This document shows, piece by piece, positions 46,057 through 57,338 of a stretch of DNA of 64,000 nucleotides. The position numbers and the translations under genes are program-made. The DNA comes from Anastrepha obliqua (lineage: Eukaryota > Arthropoda > Insecta > Diptera > Tephritidae), in contig NC_072893.1 of NCBI RefSeq assembly GCF_027943255.1, positions 37,160,001-37,224,000 on the forward strand, written 5' to 3'. Numbering within the stretch: the first letter of the stretch is position 1; each line of letters starts with the position of its first letter. The notes beneath the pieces are model-generated. The model made no database searches. It worked only from the letters and a program-made list of their open reading frames with translations, and was not told where the DNA came from.

Positions 46057-46791
46057 TTAAGGGGTTACGCCACTCTAGCTACTGTAAAAAAGCAGTTTTT
46101 TAAGGATTTTTTTTACATTGAAAGAAAGGTGCTAGGAAAAAACTTTTTAAGTATATTATTAAGCATGTATTTAAGTGTAATTATAAATATTTTTATTGAA
46201 AAATATTACAAAATGGCGCCTTTGGAGTGAATCTCTGAACGCGCCCTGCGAAAAAGGCACTTCACGGCAAGCAGTACAACTGACGTAAATGTCCACCTAA
46301 ACCAAATTAAAAAAATTCTTCTCAATCGACGTGAGTATAGCTGTAGAAATACGTACGGGATTTTAGAAATATTGAAATTTGTGTATTTTGCAGATGTTTG
46401 AAGTCAAAAGTAGAATTTTTCGTCTAAAATGGAACCGTTAATTGTTTATAAAAATTTTTCTAATTAATTAATAAAAAAATCCGTACGTATTTCAGTGCGG
46501 AATAATGTTCTAAAGATCCTTGTACAATTACAAGTTAAAATATTAAAAATTGTTTGAGTTATGCTGCTTGCCGTTTTGAAAAATCACGTTTTGAGATAAA
46601 CACGGTTTAAATTTGAATAGTCGGTTCAGAGACGTCAGAGGCGCTCGCGCAAAAGTGCGAAATATTAGAGATAAACATTTTTTTCACGCATAGGACTTTT
46701 TGTTTTATATTCTAAAGAGTTTAAAGCATCTTTTAAGCAAAAAAAAAAAATTTCGATATTTTGAAAATCCTAGAGTGGCCTAACCCCTTAA
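46057..46791. mobile_element. TTAA-flanked inverted-repeat element B
   Basis: Left end TTAAGGGGTTACGCCACTCT; right end, read inward, TTAAGGGGTTAGGCCACTCT: a 22-bp inverted repeat with one mismatch, the best matched of the four TTAA elements. The 735-bp interior has no long open frame and contains AAAATGGCGCCTTTGGAG and TTTGAGATAAACACGGTTT. It sits just 5' of a LINE piece. A non-autonomous piggyBac-like element is inferred from the TTAA borders. Confidence 0.82.
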
Positions 46792-46810
46792 TAAGGTAAG
46801 CGAGCTTTTA

Positions 46811-47048
46811 AAAAGCTTTTAAAGCGTCGAAACCCGCATATTTCGGGCATATCCCGCGTGAACCCAAATACGAATTGTTGCAACTCATTGTGCAAGGCAA
46901 AATTGAGGGTAAACATGGCAAAGGAAGGAAGCAATTATATTGGTTAAGGAACATAAGATAATGGACTGAACTTCGAACAATTGGACAACTCGTACACCCA
47001 GCGCGAAACCATGAAGATTATCCTGATATAGTATTAGGAACAAATTAA
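46811..47048 (+). pseudogene. RTE-like LINE C-terminal fragment
   Basis: A plus-strand frame reads ASKPAYFGHIPREPKYELLQ, LIVQGKIEGKHGKGRKQLYW, LRNIR, then WTELRTIGQL. The YFGH..R...YELLQLI.QGKIEGK.G.GR...WLRN.R.W motif is typical for the C-terminus of certain LINE ORF2 proteins. One stop occurs inside. It follows TTAA element B with only about 20 bases between, so B may have inserted in it. Confidence 0.65.
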
Positions 47049-47129
47049 ACTAAAATAAATAAAATTTTGCATAATATGATACTAAATATAATGTTGTTAT
47101 TGCTAACATTCTGTAAATGGGATAGATAA

Positions 47130-47232
47130 ATAAAGAAAAAGAGGAGTAGTAGGAAAACTGCTACTGTGGTATCAAAATAGGTCGGCAGCGGTCTAAGTGA
47201 GTTGGTTTAAAGACTGACTGCCACTTCTACTT
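47130..47232 (+). repeat. LINE 3' UTR with CTAC-type tail
   Basis: GGTCTAAGTGAGTTGGTTTA, AAGACTGACTGCCACTTC and TACTTACCTACCTAC match the 3' UTR order at 33820-33875, but the tail unit is CTAC-like. The tail resembles the minus-strand tail at 13632-13648. This is probably the 3' end of the RNase H-bearing LINE that starts near 45345. Confidence 0.6.
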
Positions 47233-47249
47233 ACCTACCTACGTAACAA

Positions 47250-47340
47250 CCATCCATTTGCGGAATAACATTAAGACGCATACCACAAATAGGAGGAGGA
47301 GCTTGTTAAAACACTTAACAGAAGTGTACGCGCCAATTAT
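47250..47340 (+). mobile_element. tRNA-like SINE 3' fragment, copy S6
   Basis: GAATAACATTAAGACGCATA, CCACAAATAGGAGGAGGAGC and GTGTACGCGCCAATTAT match the 3' part of S4 and S2. The tRNA-like head is absent (5' truncation). It sits between a LINE tail and a mariner half. Confidence 0.7.
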
Positions 47341-47354
47341 TTTTTTAATTTTTT

Positions 47355-47824
47355 AAGGATCAAAAAAACCTTTTTACCAAAAAGTGATGATGCGAAATCT
47401 TTTTGATGGTTCAATCTCACGGCAAGTCACATGAGGATTTTACTCAATCGCTTCTCGCTAAACATCGCTATTTTAAGTACAACAACTGGCTTTGGTAATT
47501 CATAGGTGAGCGATCGCGACTTCAAGAAAATCATTGCACCAGTTTTTTAAGATACTTAAGCATGATGCCTGCTCACCGCATACGTTTTTTGGTCCATCTA
47601 TGCACTCTAGTCTTGTTAATCCACTTTAGAAATTGTGAAAAGTAATCGAGAATCTTCACGGTTTTTTTCTCTTTTTCGAGATGAATTTTTGAATCCAAAA
47701 ATTTTTTTTAAATGTTCCGAGTGCGTTATGGCAAAATACGTCACACTTTCCCATGGAAACATCTGACATGGCATCTGACAACACCAAAAGTGCCCAAGAT
47801 CAGAAATATAAATAGCAACCCTCT
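47355..47824 (-). pseudogene. mariner N-terminal half with its end
   Basis: Right end, read inward: AGAGGGTTGCTATTTATATT after TA (47825-47826). The coding part, read on the minus strand, is decayed. LPKPVVVLKIAM and ILM.LAVRLN-like readings correspond to GRPKSVVVPKTIDAV and VTYREIE of the copy at 52217-53241. The same segment occurs at 22310-22779. The C-terminal half is missing here; it may be the piece at 45039-45190. Confidence 0.6.
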
Positions 47825-47829
47825 TAGTA

Positions 47830-48516
47830 AAATTCATGATATATCAATTAATTAGTCTCTGCGTATAACGAGATAAATGCATTTAATCATGCATTAAATA
47901 CAGTTTAATTGATTGCATGGCATATTAATTCAGCCAGCTCTGAAGTTCACATGACAAGCCACGTGGCACTGATTAAGTGGCTAAAGGTCTAGTAAAAGCG
48001 ATGCAGTGGAAGTAAGTCGGAAACGCAGGGAGAGCAAAAAGGCACTAAGAAGCTTAAGTAATTGATCTCGGAGTATGGAAATAGTTAGGATAATATAGGG
48101 AGTTCCTTTTAATGTTAAAAATATTAAATGTTAATGTCAAAAAATTAAAAAAAAAAAATTACAAAAATCGCATTCCATCTATGATCTAAGAGAGCAATAG
48201 AAGTAACTAAATCCATAAAATTACAATATAGGTAGAAAAATATCATAAATATCATCAAAAATTTGACAAATATAGGTTAGTTGAAAAGTTAAAAGCAAAA
48301 CTGAAAGAATGCGAATTTTTGAATAGAAACTATGTTTTTTATTCAATGCAATCTTCTTCTTCAATACGCTAATTCCCATGATACTCCCATAATTTGATAA
48401 ACCATATTTACTTATGCATGGAAATATCGAGTAGTTTTGGGTACCGAGTATTTTGGCATTGATACCTTTAGGAGTTTGGTTTTAGGTTCTGTAAACTTGC
48501 TTTGGAAACCTATTAG
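47830..48516. other. non-coding, no gene recognised
   Basis: AT-rich DNA without repeats or motifs that I can assign. Confidence 0.4.
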
Positions 48517-48592
48517 CAGCCGACATAGCCGAATGCGTTTATGCGTGCGTACCTTTCGGCAGAGACCGAGTTCGAAATCCACATAAAATGAA
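48517..48592 (+). mobile_element. tRNA-like SINE 5' head, copy S7
   Basis: GCAGCCGACATAGCCGAATG (box A-like TAGCCGAATGC) and GAGTTCGAAATCC (box B-like) are separated by GTGCGTACC and a CATTCGG-like stretch, as in S2. The body is absent. The head alone shows the pol III promoter layout. The region folds only weakly as a tRNA by eye, so it is not a tRNA gene. Confidence 0.6.
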
Positions 48593-48678
48593 TGAGTGAA
48601 TGAATGGATGACAGAAAAGGTCCTGTATAATAGCAGTCGATATGAAATGTTCAGAGATCACTGGCATAGTTTCAGTTA

Positions 48679-49417
48679 TTAAGGGGTTCCGGTGATCTAC
48701 AGCTCGAAAATTTAGGGTATTCTCAGGAATTTTTTTTACAATAAAAAAATGAGAAGCGATATTTACATTTTTTAGGCTTTTTATTTAACTTCTTTTACAG
48801 ACAAAAATGAAAAAATGGCGCTGACGTTGACCCCACGAAAAATTAGACCTGGACGGTGTCCATTTTGGCTCTTCTATTTATCTGAAACACAAAAACCCAA
48901 AAATTGTTAATCAGTATGACTGTAGCTATGTCCCACTATTAGAAAAAAAAAATAAAAAAAAATTTGACAAAATGGCGCGGTTTTGAATTTGACACTATAA
49001 AAATCTGGTTTTTTCAGTTTTTTATTAAAAAAAAAAGATACATAGGAAATAATTGAAATAATAATGTCACAGACACAAGCAACCATTTCAGCGTAGCCGA
49101 CAGGGCTACCAATACCCAAACTATGCGTGAATGGTTGCTTATCGCCACGATATTTAAGTTGCGGCACCACTTTCATCTCCTATAGCGAAGTAGGACTTTG
49201 CCTTCGACATCTGTTTGAACTCTTGGCGATCGCAATATTTCTTGCAAAGTTAGTGAGCGCAATAAGTATGGAACACGACGACGAAATTACTTCTAGTGAA
49301 GATGAGTTAAATTTCTCTGAAATAACGAACGAAATTACATCACTGATTCACCCGACGAAATATCGAAAAAACAAAAAATCGATTTTTTGAAATTTCTGGA
49401 CCACCGGGTCCCCTTAA
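48679..49417. mobile_element. TTAA-flanked inverted-repeat element C
   Basis: Left end TTAAGGGGTTCCGGTGATCT; right end, read inward, TTAAGGGGACCCGGTGGTCC. At 739 bp the interior is colinear, in reverse, with element D (56911-58040): TTTAGGGTATT, CAGGAATTTTTTTTACAATA, GACCTGGACGGTGT, CATTTTGGCTCTTCTA, GTATGACTGTAGCTATGTCC. The piece 49127-49390 holds an open frame rich in Glu and Ser with no domain, probably chance. This is the intact-length reference for the family. Confidence 0.82.
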
Positions 49418-49429
49418 AGAAAAAAAGAA

Positions 49430-50460
49430 GAAAAACGAAAAAAAAAAATAAGTTTTCTCAAAAACTTAGAAAATAAAACAATTAAAGGTTTTCCAAACAA
49501 ATAGAATTTTTTCCAAAAAGAATTAAAAAAAGATTTCTAAAAAAAATTTTTTTTCACAAAATAAAATTTTTTCCAAAAAAAAATATTTGCAAACAAATAA
49601 AAAGTTTTGCCAAGACACAATTTTTCAAAACTTTCCTAACTGTTGCATAAACAAAAATTTTCCAAAAAAATAATCTCTCAAAGAAAAACAAAACCAATAA
49701 TATTTTTCCGAACAAAAAAAAATTTTCCAAACACAAAGAAATTATTCGAAACAAAAAAATTTTTTTATTGTAAGTTTCCTAATTATTGCAAAAACAACAA
49801 TTGTTTTCCAAAAAAAAATTTAGTCAGAAATTTAAATTATCATTAAATTTTTTTCCAAACACATACATTTATTTTCCTTGTTCCAAAACAAAAAGTATAA
49901 TTTGTTCTAAAAAAATTTTTTTAAGTAAATTTCATCCCAAAAAATTAAATAAGATTTTAAAAAACAACAACAAACATTCCAAAACAACAAAATAAAATTT
50001 GTTCCAAAAAAATTTTTTTAAGTAAATTTCATCCCAGAAAATTAAATACAATAAGAAATTAAAAAACAACAACAAACATTCCAAAACAAAAATAAAATTT
50101 GTTCCAAAAAATTTTTTTTATTATATATAAATTTCATCCCAAAGAATTAAATAAGAAATTAAAAAACAACAACAAACATTCCAAAACAAAAAATAAAATT
50201 TGTTCCAAAAAATGTTTTTTAAGTAAATTTAATCTCAAAATATAAAATAAGAAATTAAAAAACAGCAACAAACATTCCAAAACAAAAAAAAAAATTGTTC
50301 AAAAAAAAAATTTTTTAAATAAATTTAATCCCAAAATATAAAATAAGAAATTAAAAAGTGGTAAAAAGAGCCGAAGACATTTGACTTAAAAAAAATCCTT
50401 ACCAAAATTTTCAACATTAAACATTTGAGCACGAGCATAAACTTTAAATTGTTTGATCAA
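49430..50460. repeat. AT-rich repeat array 3 with ~100-bp units
   Basis: From 49890 to 50355 a unit of about 100 bp recurs four times: AACAACAACAAACATTCCAA at about 49962, 50065, 50165 and 50264, each with AAATTTGTTCCAAAAAA and AAGTAAATTTCATCCC. At 50350-50425 GTGGTAAAAAGAGCCGAAGA and ACCAAAATTTTCAACATTAA match the shared core of array 1. Non-coding. Confidence 0.75.
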
Positions 50461-51726
50461 TACTTTACGGGATATCGATCACTACCCCCATGTACCGAGA
50501 AAATAATGAATTTCTTTTCCCCCAACCTAATATTTCACAGACCATATTAAAAATCAATAAAACTGCAATAAATTTAAAAAGAATATTAAAAAAAAAATCA
50601 AATCGAATGAATAGAAATAGACGGAGTGATAGTTTTAATTGCACAGCAATTAACAATTGTCGCATACGACTTGGAGTTACCACAGCAACTTTATTACAAT
50701 CACAATAATGCATACTAAATTATCTAGACAGCAAAGCGATAACATCGCACACTAAGCAAATGTATGCATATATGTACACACATATGCACATAAATAAATA
50801 TCATTTGTTACGCATTAATTTCACTTAACGGCTGCCTTCTGCAGTCACCTCCTTCCTCCTCACCCCGCACTAACAGGCAATGCTTTTATAAACCAATTTT
50901 GCTGTTACTTCGTCGCTATTTCTGCCATTTGCTTCTGCTACTGTAATTGTTATACAACACAACACTTAGTGAGTGAGCAACAACAATTTAAGTGACACTT
51001 TGTGTTCATTCAGTCGTCGCTCGCTCGCCTTTCCTTTGTATCCATTATAAGTCTATTAGCCGGCATTTTGCCTGGGGAATGTTGAAATGCCGCTTGGTAA
51101 AAATGTTTGAATGTTTAATCGGTGTGGCATGAAATGCATTCCACAGAAATGTGTGCAAAATGAAAATTGAATAAAATTATTGCCTTATTTATTGTAAAAA
51201 AACAAAACAAATAAAAACAAATAACATTAAGAATTTATTTCGTTCGACTTCCATAAGACCTGAGCCAAACCAGAGTTGCGCAAAATTTATTGCAGAACCA
51301 AACAGCTGGACATTGGATTGATAAAAAAGAATACAACAGCACTGGAATAAAAACTGCTGCAATTGTTTTTAAATAAAATATAAATATGCGAGGCTTTGAG
51401 CAGCCAGCGACATTAACAGCATTGCAAATGAGGCAGTAACGTTTATTTAAGTAAAATAATAAATATGTATGTATGTATGCGCTTGTATATGTAAATGTAT
51501 GTATGTATGCATGTGCGCTAGGACATATAAATCAAAATTTGACAATTAATAATAAATTATTAGAAATATGCAATGATGTTTACAAAAGTAGAAAAAACCC
51601 TCTTCTGAAAAAAATGTAACCGTCTACATTTAGCATTTTTGTGGTAGATATGAAATTTGTGAAGCGAAAAAACAAAATTTATTTTCAATAAGTAGTGCTA
51701 TGAAGTCATTTTAAAGTTATATAAAT
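50461..51726. other. non-coding, host-like
   Basis: ATGTATGTATGTATGC microsatellites near 51465-51510 and no domain in any frame. Confidence 0.4.
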
Positions 51727-52037
51727 GTATATATAACTGGCGCTCACATCTTTTACTGGGTGCTTTGACCGAGTTCCTCCTCTTGTTTGTGGCGTGCATC
51801 TTAATGTTGTTCCACAAATGGAGGATCCCAAAATTTTACTACGAACGGCAAATGATTTTTTATGTGGGGATTTTTCATGGTAGAAATACACTCCGAGGTT
51901 TGCCATTATCTGCCGAAGAGCGACCACTATTAGAAAGAAACTTTTCTTTTATCGATTAGTGTTTCGGACACGAGGTTTCGTACCTGTGCATTTCCGAACG
52001 GTAGTCATGTACCATCCCATTCGACTACGATGACGTT
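51727..52037 (-). mobile_element. tRNA-like SINE, copy S3
   Basis: Oriented like S2. The plus strand begins with the SINE 3' end (TATATAACTGGCGCTCAC), continues with the body (AATGTTGTTCCACAAATGGA, GTAGAAATACACTCCGAGG, TTTGCCATTATCTGCCGA) and ends with the head, CATTTCCGAACGGTAGTCAT then CCATTCGACTACG (box A-like on the minus strand). The box B region reads GAGGTTTCGTACCTGTG. It is nearly full length but diverged. No clear direct repeats flank it. Confidence 0.8.
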
Positions 52038-52152
52038 CAACAACCTGCTCAGTCTAAGTAGCACCAATACGCAAAGCAACACTTAAAAAACACTGTCCCG
52101 ATTGTAATCTTTTTTACACCGCTGAAAACCTATGAGTCGTACGAAATTTGTA

Positions 52153-53415
52153 CGAGGGGTGCCTTTTATATGTCGGGATTAGAGAACAAAAACAAATTTT
52201 ACTATCAAAAATAACTTTATTGTTTTTCAAAATATTCTCTATGAGGATCTATACACTTTTGCATGCCTTTGAACCAATTGTCGAAGCACTTTTGCCACTC
52301 TGAATGAGGTACCTCCAAAACATGCATTCTGAATGCCGCAACCGCTTCTTCAGGTGTCGAAAAACGTTGACCTCTCAGTTTGTTTTTTTACGTACGGGAA
52401 TAAAAAGAAGTTATTCGGTGCCAAGTCAGGACTATACAGCGGATAACCCATTAATTCGATGTTTTGGGTGGCTCAAAAATGCAGTTGTTTGAGCCGATGT
52501 GTGAGAGCTCGCATTGTCCTGGTGAAGAGTGATCCGTCTTTGGCGATTGGTTTTCCTAATTTCTTGGAAGACAACTGGCAAACAAATGGTTGTGTACCAC
52601 TCAGAATTTAGTGTTCTGCGCTGTTCTAGTGGTACGGTTGCGACATGTCCAGTTTTTCCGAAAAAACAGGCGATCATTTGCTTGGAAGTGCTTCGTGCGC
52701 GAACAACTTTTGTTGGATTTGGCTCATCTTGAAACACCCATACAGTCGACTGCTGTTTACTTTCGGGCTCATACGTGTAAATCTATGATTCATCACCTGT
52801 CATAGACGTGTTTCGAAGCCCCGCGATCGTATTTTTTGAGCATTTCCTTCGACCAATCGACACGAGCCTTTTTTTGAGCGATTGCGAAATTGTGTGGGAT
52901 CCAACGCGAACAAATTTTTTTGACAGTCAAATGTTGTTCCCACTAATGCCTAAGATTGTCTCAATCTCACGATAGGTCACATGACGATCTTGCAATATCA
53001 GTTCGCGCACAGCATCAATGGTTTTCGGAACAACAACTGATTTTGGACGACCTTCACGAAATTCGTCTTGGAGTGAACTACGACCACGATTGAATTCACC
53101 ATACCATCGATAAACACTGGTCCTTGATGGTGCTTCATCCCCAAAAAATGAATTAAGTTCATCCATGCAATGTTGCTGAGTTTATCCTCGTCGAAAGTTG
53201 TAAAAAATAATCGCACGAAAATGTTCACGATTTAATTCCATTTTTGGACCGAGATCAATCTTTTAAGTTACTGTAAACAACACAAATAGCGCTGGTATTT
53301 CAAAACGTTCTGAGTACGTAAAAGCCAAAAAATGCCAAACTTTGTGATACAGCTGTCAGTTGCCAGATTGCAACACCAGGGTTGCCAAATCCCGACATAT
53401 AACAGGCACCCCTCG
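52153..53415 (-). mobile_element. full-length mariner with TIRs and TA duplication
   Basis: The left end, CGAGGGGTGCCTTTTATATG with TA at 52151-52152, and the right end, CGAGGGGTGCCTGTTATATG read inward with TA at 53416-53417, form 28-bp inverted repeats with one mismatch. The 1263-bp length is normal for mariner. The family differs from the 31197-32748 copy in ends and protein. The related but more diverged copy at 56562-58592 has ends CGGGTGTTGCCTTTTATACT and TGAGGGTTGCCTGTTACAAG. Confidence 0.93.
52217..53241 (-). pseudogene. mariner transposase pseudogene (DD34D, third Asp changed)
   Basis: The ATG at 53241 starts MELNREHFRAIIFYNFRRG and an in-frame TAA follows. DELNSFFGDEAPSRTSVYRW, GRPKSVVVPKTIDAVRELIL and VTYREIETILGISGN give the DNA-binding half. 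The first Asp is in TGDES, just before a TAG where Trp is expected. The second is in LHQDNASSHTSAQTTAFLS. A frameshift follows near 52460; beyond it YSPDLAPNNFFLFPYVKK has Asn in place of the third Asp, 34 residues after the second. It ends KCFDNWFKGMQKCIDPHREY and a stop at 52217. At least two stops, two frameshifts and the Asn make it dead. Confidence 0.95.
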
Positions 53416-53559
53416 TATGCAACACTCATTTTCGCTTGGTGTTGTTGAATTGGTATGGTCATGGTTTTCAAGGCAAACATTAAAAAAAAAATATTCCAAA
53501 ACATTGATTTGCACCCGAATTTCTTTGCAAAACACATATTTTATCACTAATTTTAGTTG

Positions 53560-54010
53560 TATATAAAATAAAAGGGCTTCAATAAAAAATATAATTTTTT
53601 CTAATGTTGCCACCTATTTTTTTGAAAATTAAAAAATTGTTACAAAAATTTTAATTATTGCACAAAATAATACGCGCTTATCAATGTAAAGTTAAAGATA
53701 TTATAATTCAATGATATTTCTAAAACGCGTTGCCGCATAATGTTAAAAAAAGTTTAATTTAATAACAGAATTTAGTTAGAGGTTAGGGCATGGATATCAA
53801 GCAAAACATACTGAAAATAATGAGAAAAGTTTTCATTATAATTATTTGCGTATAGCGTTGCCACTTAATTCTTAAGGCGAAAATAGTGAATAGCTGCAGA
53901 GTTGCATAAAGTATTAGGATATGGATAGGTTTACTTAACAAATATATATTTTTTATGGCATTCCCACTTAATTTTTTTCTTTTTTTTTTGCATTAAGCGA
54001 AAATTGTAAA
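53560..54010 (-). repeat. copy related to the ~230-bp repeat
   Basis: GTATAGCGTTGCCACTTAAT (about 53867) is the reverse complement of ATAAGTGGCA.CGCTATAC-like words in 40018-40560. TAATGTTGCCACCTATTTTT (53601) resembles the reverse of AAAAATAAGTGGCAACACCC. A related TTGCCGCATAATG and TTCCCACTTAATTT suggest further units. Order is kept but sequence is diverged. Confidence 0.5.
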
Positions 54011-54504
54011 CAGGATCAAGGACACAAATGCACAAGACACCAGATTCTATGAAAAATAAACGTGTTTGTTTACAAAAGGCTCAGTTATATGCTTTCAGAG
54101 CGCATGTTTTTAAGATGGATAATTTTTTTTGGCCAAAATTAATGTCTCTCTCTCTTTCATTGAATTGTCACTTTGCTCTCTCAATTTTTGGATAATTTTT
54201 TGAGTAATATATAATTTTTAGTATTCAAAAGTATACTTGCAAAAATTAGGTATAACTTTTGCAAATTTTTGGGTTACGAGCACGACTAATATTTGAAAGA
54301 GTCGTAATGGAGTCCCATGGAATGCACAGAACAAAGTTTCATTTGCAAAGTTTTTTTGCATCAACATTTATTAACTCACATCGTATCGTTTTCTGTCATA
54401 TGCGCATACACTAAGAAATGTGGTATTTCCTCCAAAAAACTCACAATTGAATGGAGAACCTCCTCTTTTTTTATGGCAAAAGGATGAAGCAAAAAGTTTC
54501 ACGC
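54011..54504. other. non-coding, no gene recognised
   Basis: CTCTCTCTCTTTC and poly-T runs; no domain. Confidence 0.4.
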
Positions 54505-54785
54505 ATCTTTGTGCTACTATACTACCATTCGCCAGTGTTCAGGGCCAAGTCTCCGTGCGTGAACATCAAATAATAGAAAAAGTTTTTTTAATAGCGGTCA
54601 CCTCACGGCAGGCAAAGTCAAACCTTCGAGTGTATTGAAAAAGCTGCTCATAAAAACCATTTGCCGATCACAATCGGCTTAAAACTGTAGGTCCCTACCT
54701 TTGGGGAGTAACATTAAGACGCAAACCACAAATAGGAGGTGTCTGTCATATCTAGCAGAAGTGTGCGCGCCAATTGTTTGTTTAT
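54505..54785 (+). mobile_element. tRNA-like SINE, 5'-short copy S4
   Basis: TACTACCATTCGCCAGTG corresponds to the part of the head between boxes A and B. The body follows: AAGTCTCCGTGCGTGAACAT, CAAATAATAGAAAAAG, AGCGGTCACCTCACGGCAGG, AATCGGCTTAAAACTGTAGG, AACATTAAGACGCAAACCAC and GTGTGCGCGCCAATTGTTTG. Box A is lost or decayed. It matches S5 and S6 closely at the 3' end. Confidence 0.75.
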
Positions 54786-56557
54786 TTTCTTTTTTAAGTT
54801 TCTCTCTTACTACAAATGTATTACTTACAAAGAGTCAAGTAGGAGAACAATAAAATATCCGAGAAAAAGTGTATTTTTAGTTAGGCAGTAATCGGCAAAT
54901 ATGAGGCACAAAAACAATTTACTTAGAAAAGTAATAATTATTGAAAAGTTTAGAAAGAAAATGACGAAAACGCTTTATTTTATCACTTAAGATAGTAAAC
55001 TTTTGTACAGTTTAGCCAAATACATTTGAATTGACCTTAAGGTTTCATTGAAAAAAAGTGATGTTTTAAGCTATAATACAATAATTTCAAACGGCTGAAT
55101 AATTTATGGTTTCACATTTCATTATTAAATTTGTGCCTTTAAAAACTCAAAAATTAGTGATGCTATTAAATTTTGCTTATGATCGGATACAGGGCCTGTA
55201 ATTATTTACTCGAACTGGCTTAATGATAAAATAATTGTACTAAATTAGTTTTGTTATAGGTAATCACTGAGCTGATCATTATAAAAAAAAACTGACGAGA
55301 TTTCTGTAAAAATGAAAACATTAAGAATGAATTTATTTCCGATGCTTATAATGAGTTTCGAGCTTATGGGTGCCGCGTTTAGTTTTCACTTAAAAATATT
55401 TTGATTATTTGAAGGCTCATACTACTTTAGGCTATTATTTATTTACTGAATTAAAAGTAGCTGCCTAAATTCGATCTTTTGCGCACTGCCTTCGCAATTT
55501 TAAAATTACGCCGGAATGATGATGTCAATTGGCTGCCTAGTAAAAGCTGCCATTTGACTGCATTGGACAATTTTTGGCGGCATGCAGTTAATGATAAATG
55601 AGAGCTTTGAATTGTTCTTTCATTTCGTTTATATAGCAGATTGGGTGAGGACCTAATAAATTTCCTTCTCTCTTCAATCTTTGCCTGTTGCTTACTCAAT
55701 ATGAGTATGAAAACTTAAGCCTTTAAATTCAACCCTTTATGTTCAGTGGAACATCGGAAATGCAATTGCGACCTCAATCCAAGGTACACAATTGGAATTG
55801 TGAGGCACAGTGCAGAAAATGTGATGTTTTCGGATAAGTGCAGCTAGAGTCGGCAAGTTGGAAATTATATTATAGAATACACCACATCTTGTGGCCGCTC
55901 CACAGAGTTCAAATCTCACTCTCATTGAATATTCCACGCATGTTTGAGAAAGGAGAAAAGACGGATAGAATAAAAAATTAAATTTATAGGATCAAACGAC
56001 TATCCAAAAAAAATTCCAAACCTTCTTAACCCTTTACTGTATATGGCTCCATATATGGTATTGCAGCTTTGATTCAATTTTATTTTTTCCAATTTAAGTG
56101 TTATAAAATAATTCAAATTCTTTTAATCCATCAAATATATGTTTAGCAACAATAAAACGCAAAAAAATTGTCTATGATTTTATGACATTTCGCAAAAACC
56201 TCACTTTAGTGCAAGAGCGTGAAAAAGCATAATTGAAGTGCGAGTGATTTTTTTTTCAAAAAACGACCACAGAGTAAAATGTAAGTACTTTTTGACAAAA
56301 AAAAAAGTATTTCCATATAGTCAATAGCTCCTCTTTCACGACGGTTAATAATTTTTCCGCTTTTTAACTGTTTTTAACTGTTTTCTACTGTTTTTCTTGT
56401 TTACTTTGCAAGTAGTTTTTATCTATGGTTCCGTAAAAAAATCGAAAATATCAGACTTTTTCATTATATTTCTTTTCATAAGTCTTATTGACTATTTCCA
56501 CCGTGAAATAATTTTTTCCCAACGCTTTATTATGGTAACCAATCCTATCAGTTCGAT
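54786..56557. other. non-coding, no gene recognised
   Basis: AT-rich host-like DNA with short open frames (for example 55451-55699) that lack domains. Confidence 0.4.
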
Positions 56558-57338
56558 CTTACGGGTGTTGCCTTTTATACTTTGCGTCTAATAATAAAAA
56601 TACGGTAAAATAATATGGCTTTATTATTTAAAAAATATTCTTGTTGGAAGTCAACACACTTCCGCATTCGCTTGAATCAATTTTCAAAGCAATTTTGCCA
56701 CTCAGAAGTGGATACCTCCTAAACGAGCTGTTTAAGGGCTTCAACAGCTTCTTCAGGCATTGCCAATCGTTGACGTCTTTTTATTTAATGTTCGGAAAAT
56801 AAAGGAAATCATTAGGCGCCAAATCAGTGCTGTAAAGCGAATGAACCATTAATTCAATCTTTTGAGCGCTGAAAAGCTCTCCTCCACTCGTCTTCGGTAG
56901 TTGGTTTTCCTTAAGGTGGTCTAGAAATTTCACAAATCGATTTTTAATTTTTTCGATATTTCGAAAGTATAGTATCTTAAGAATATACTGGGAAATTTTC
57001 ATGCGGAAATTCCCAATATTATAGCTTCTACAGCCCATTAACTAGGTAGAGAGCGGTCCGCGCGCTCCTGTACCTCAAACTTTAAACTCATTTATCTCGA
57101 AACGAATTTTTTCGGCCTGGTGTTGTCAAAAAAAAAAAAAAATCAACCAAATCACTTGAAAATTTAATATGTTGTTTACAACATCAATGGCTATCGCCCG
57201 TACTAGAATCATATTATTGTGTCATACATGTGTCAAATTCAAAACCCCGCCATTTGGCCAATTTTTTTTTATTCTAGTAGCGGGACATAGTTACAGTCAT
57301 ACTGGTTAACAATTTTTTTGGTTTTTGTGTATCAGATA

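Noticed and set aside
48517..48592. tRNA gene candidate (box A and box B present)
   Set aside because: No convincing cloverleaf by eye and clear match to the SINE head, so called a SINE fragment.
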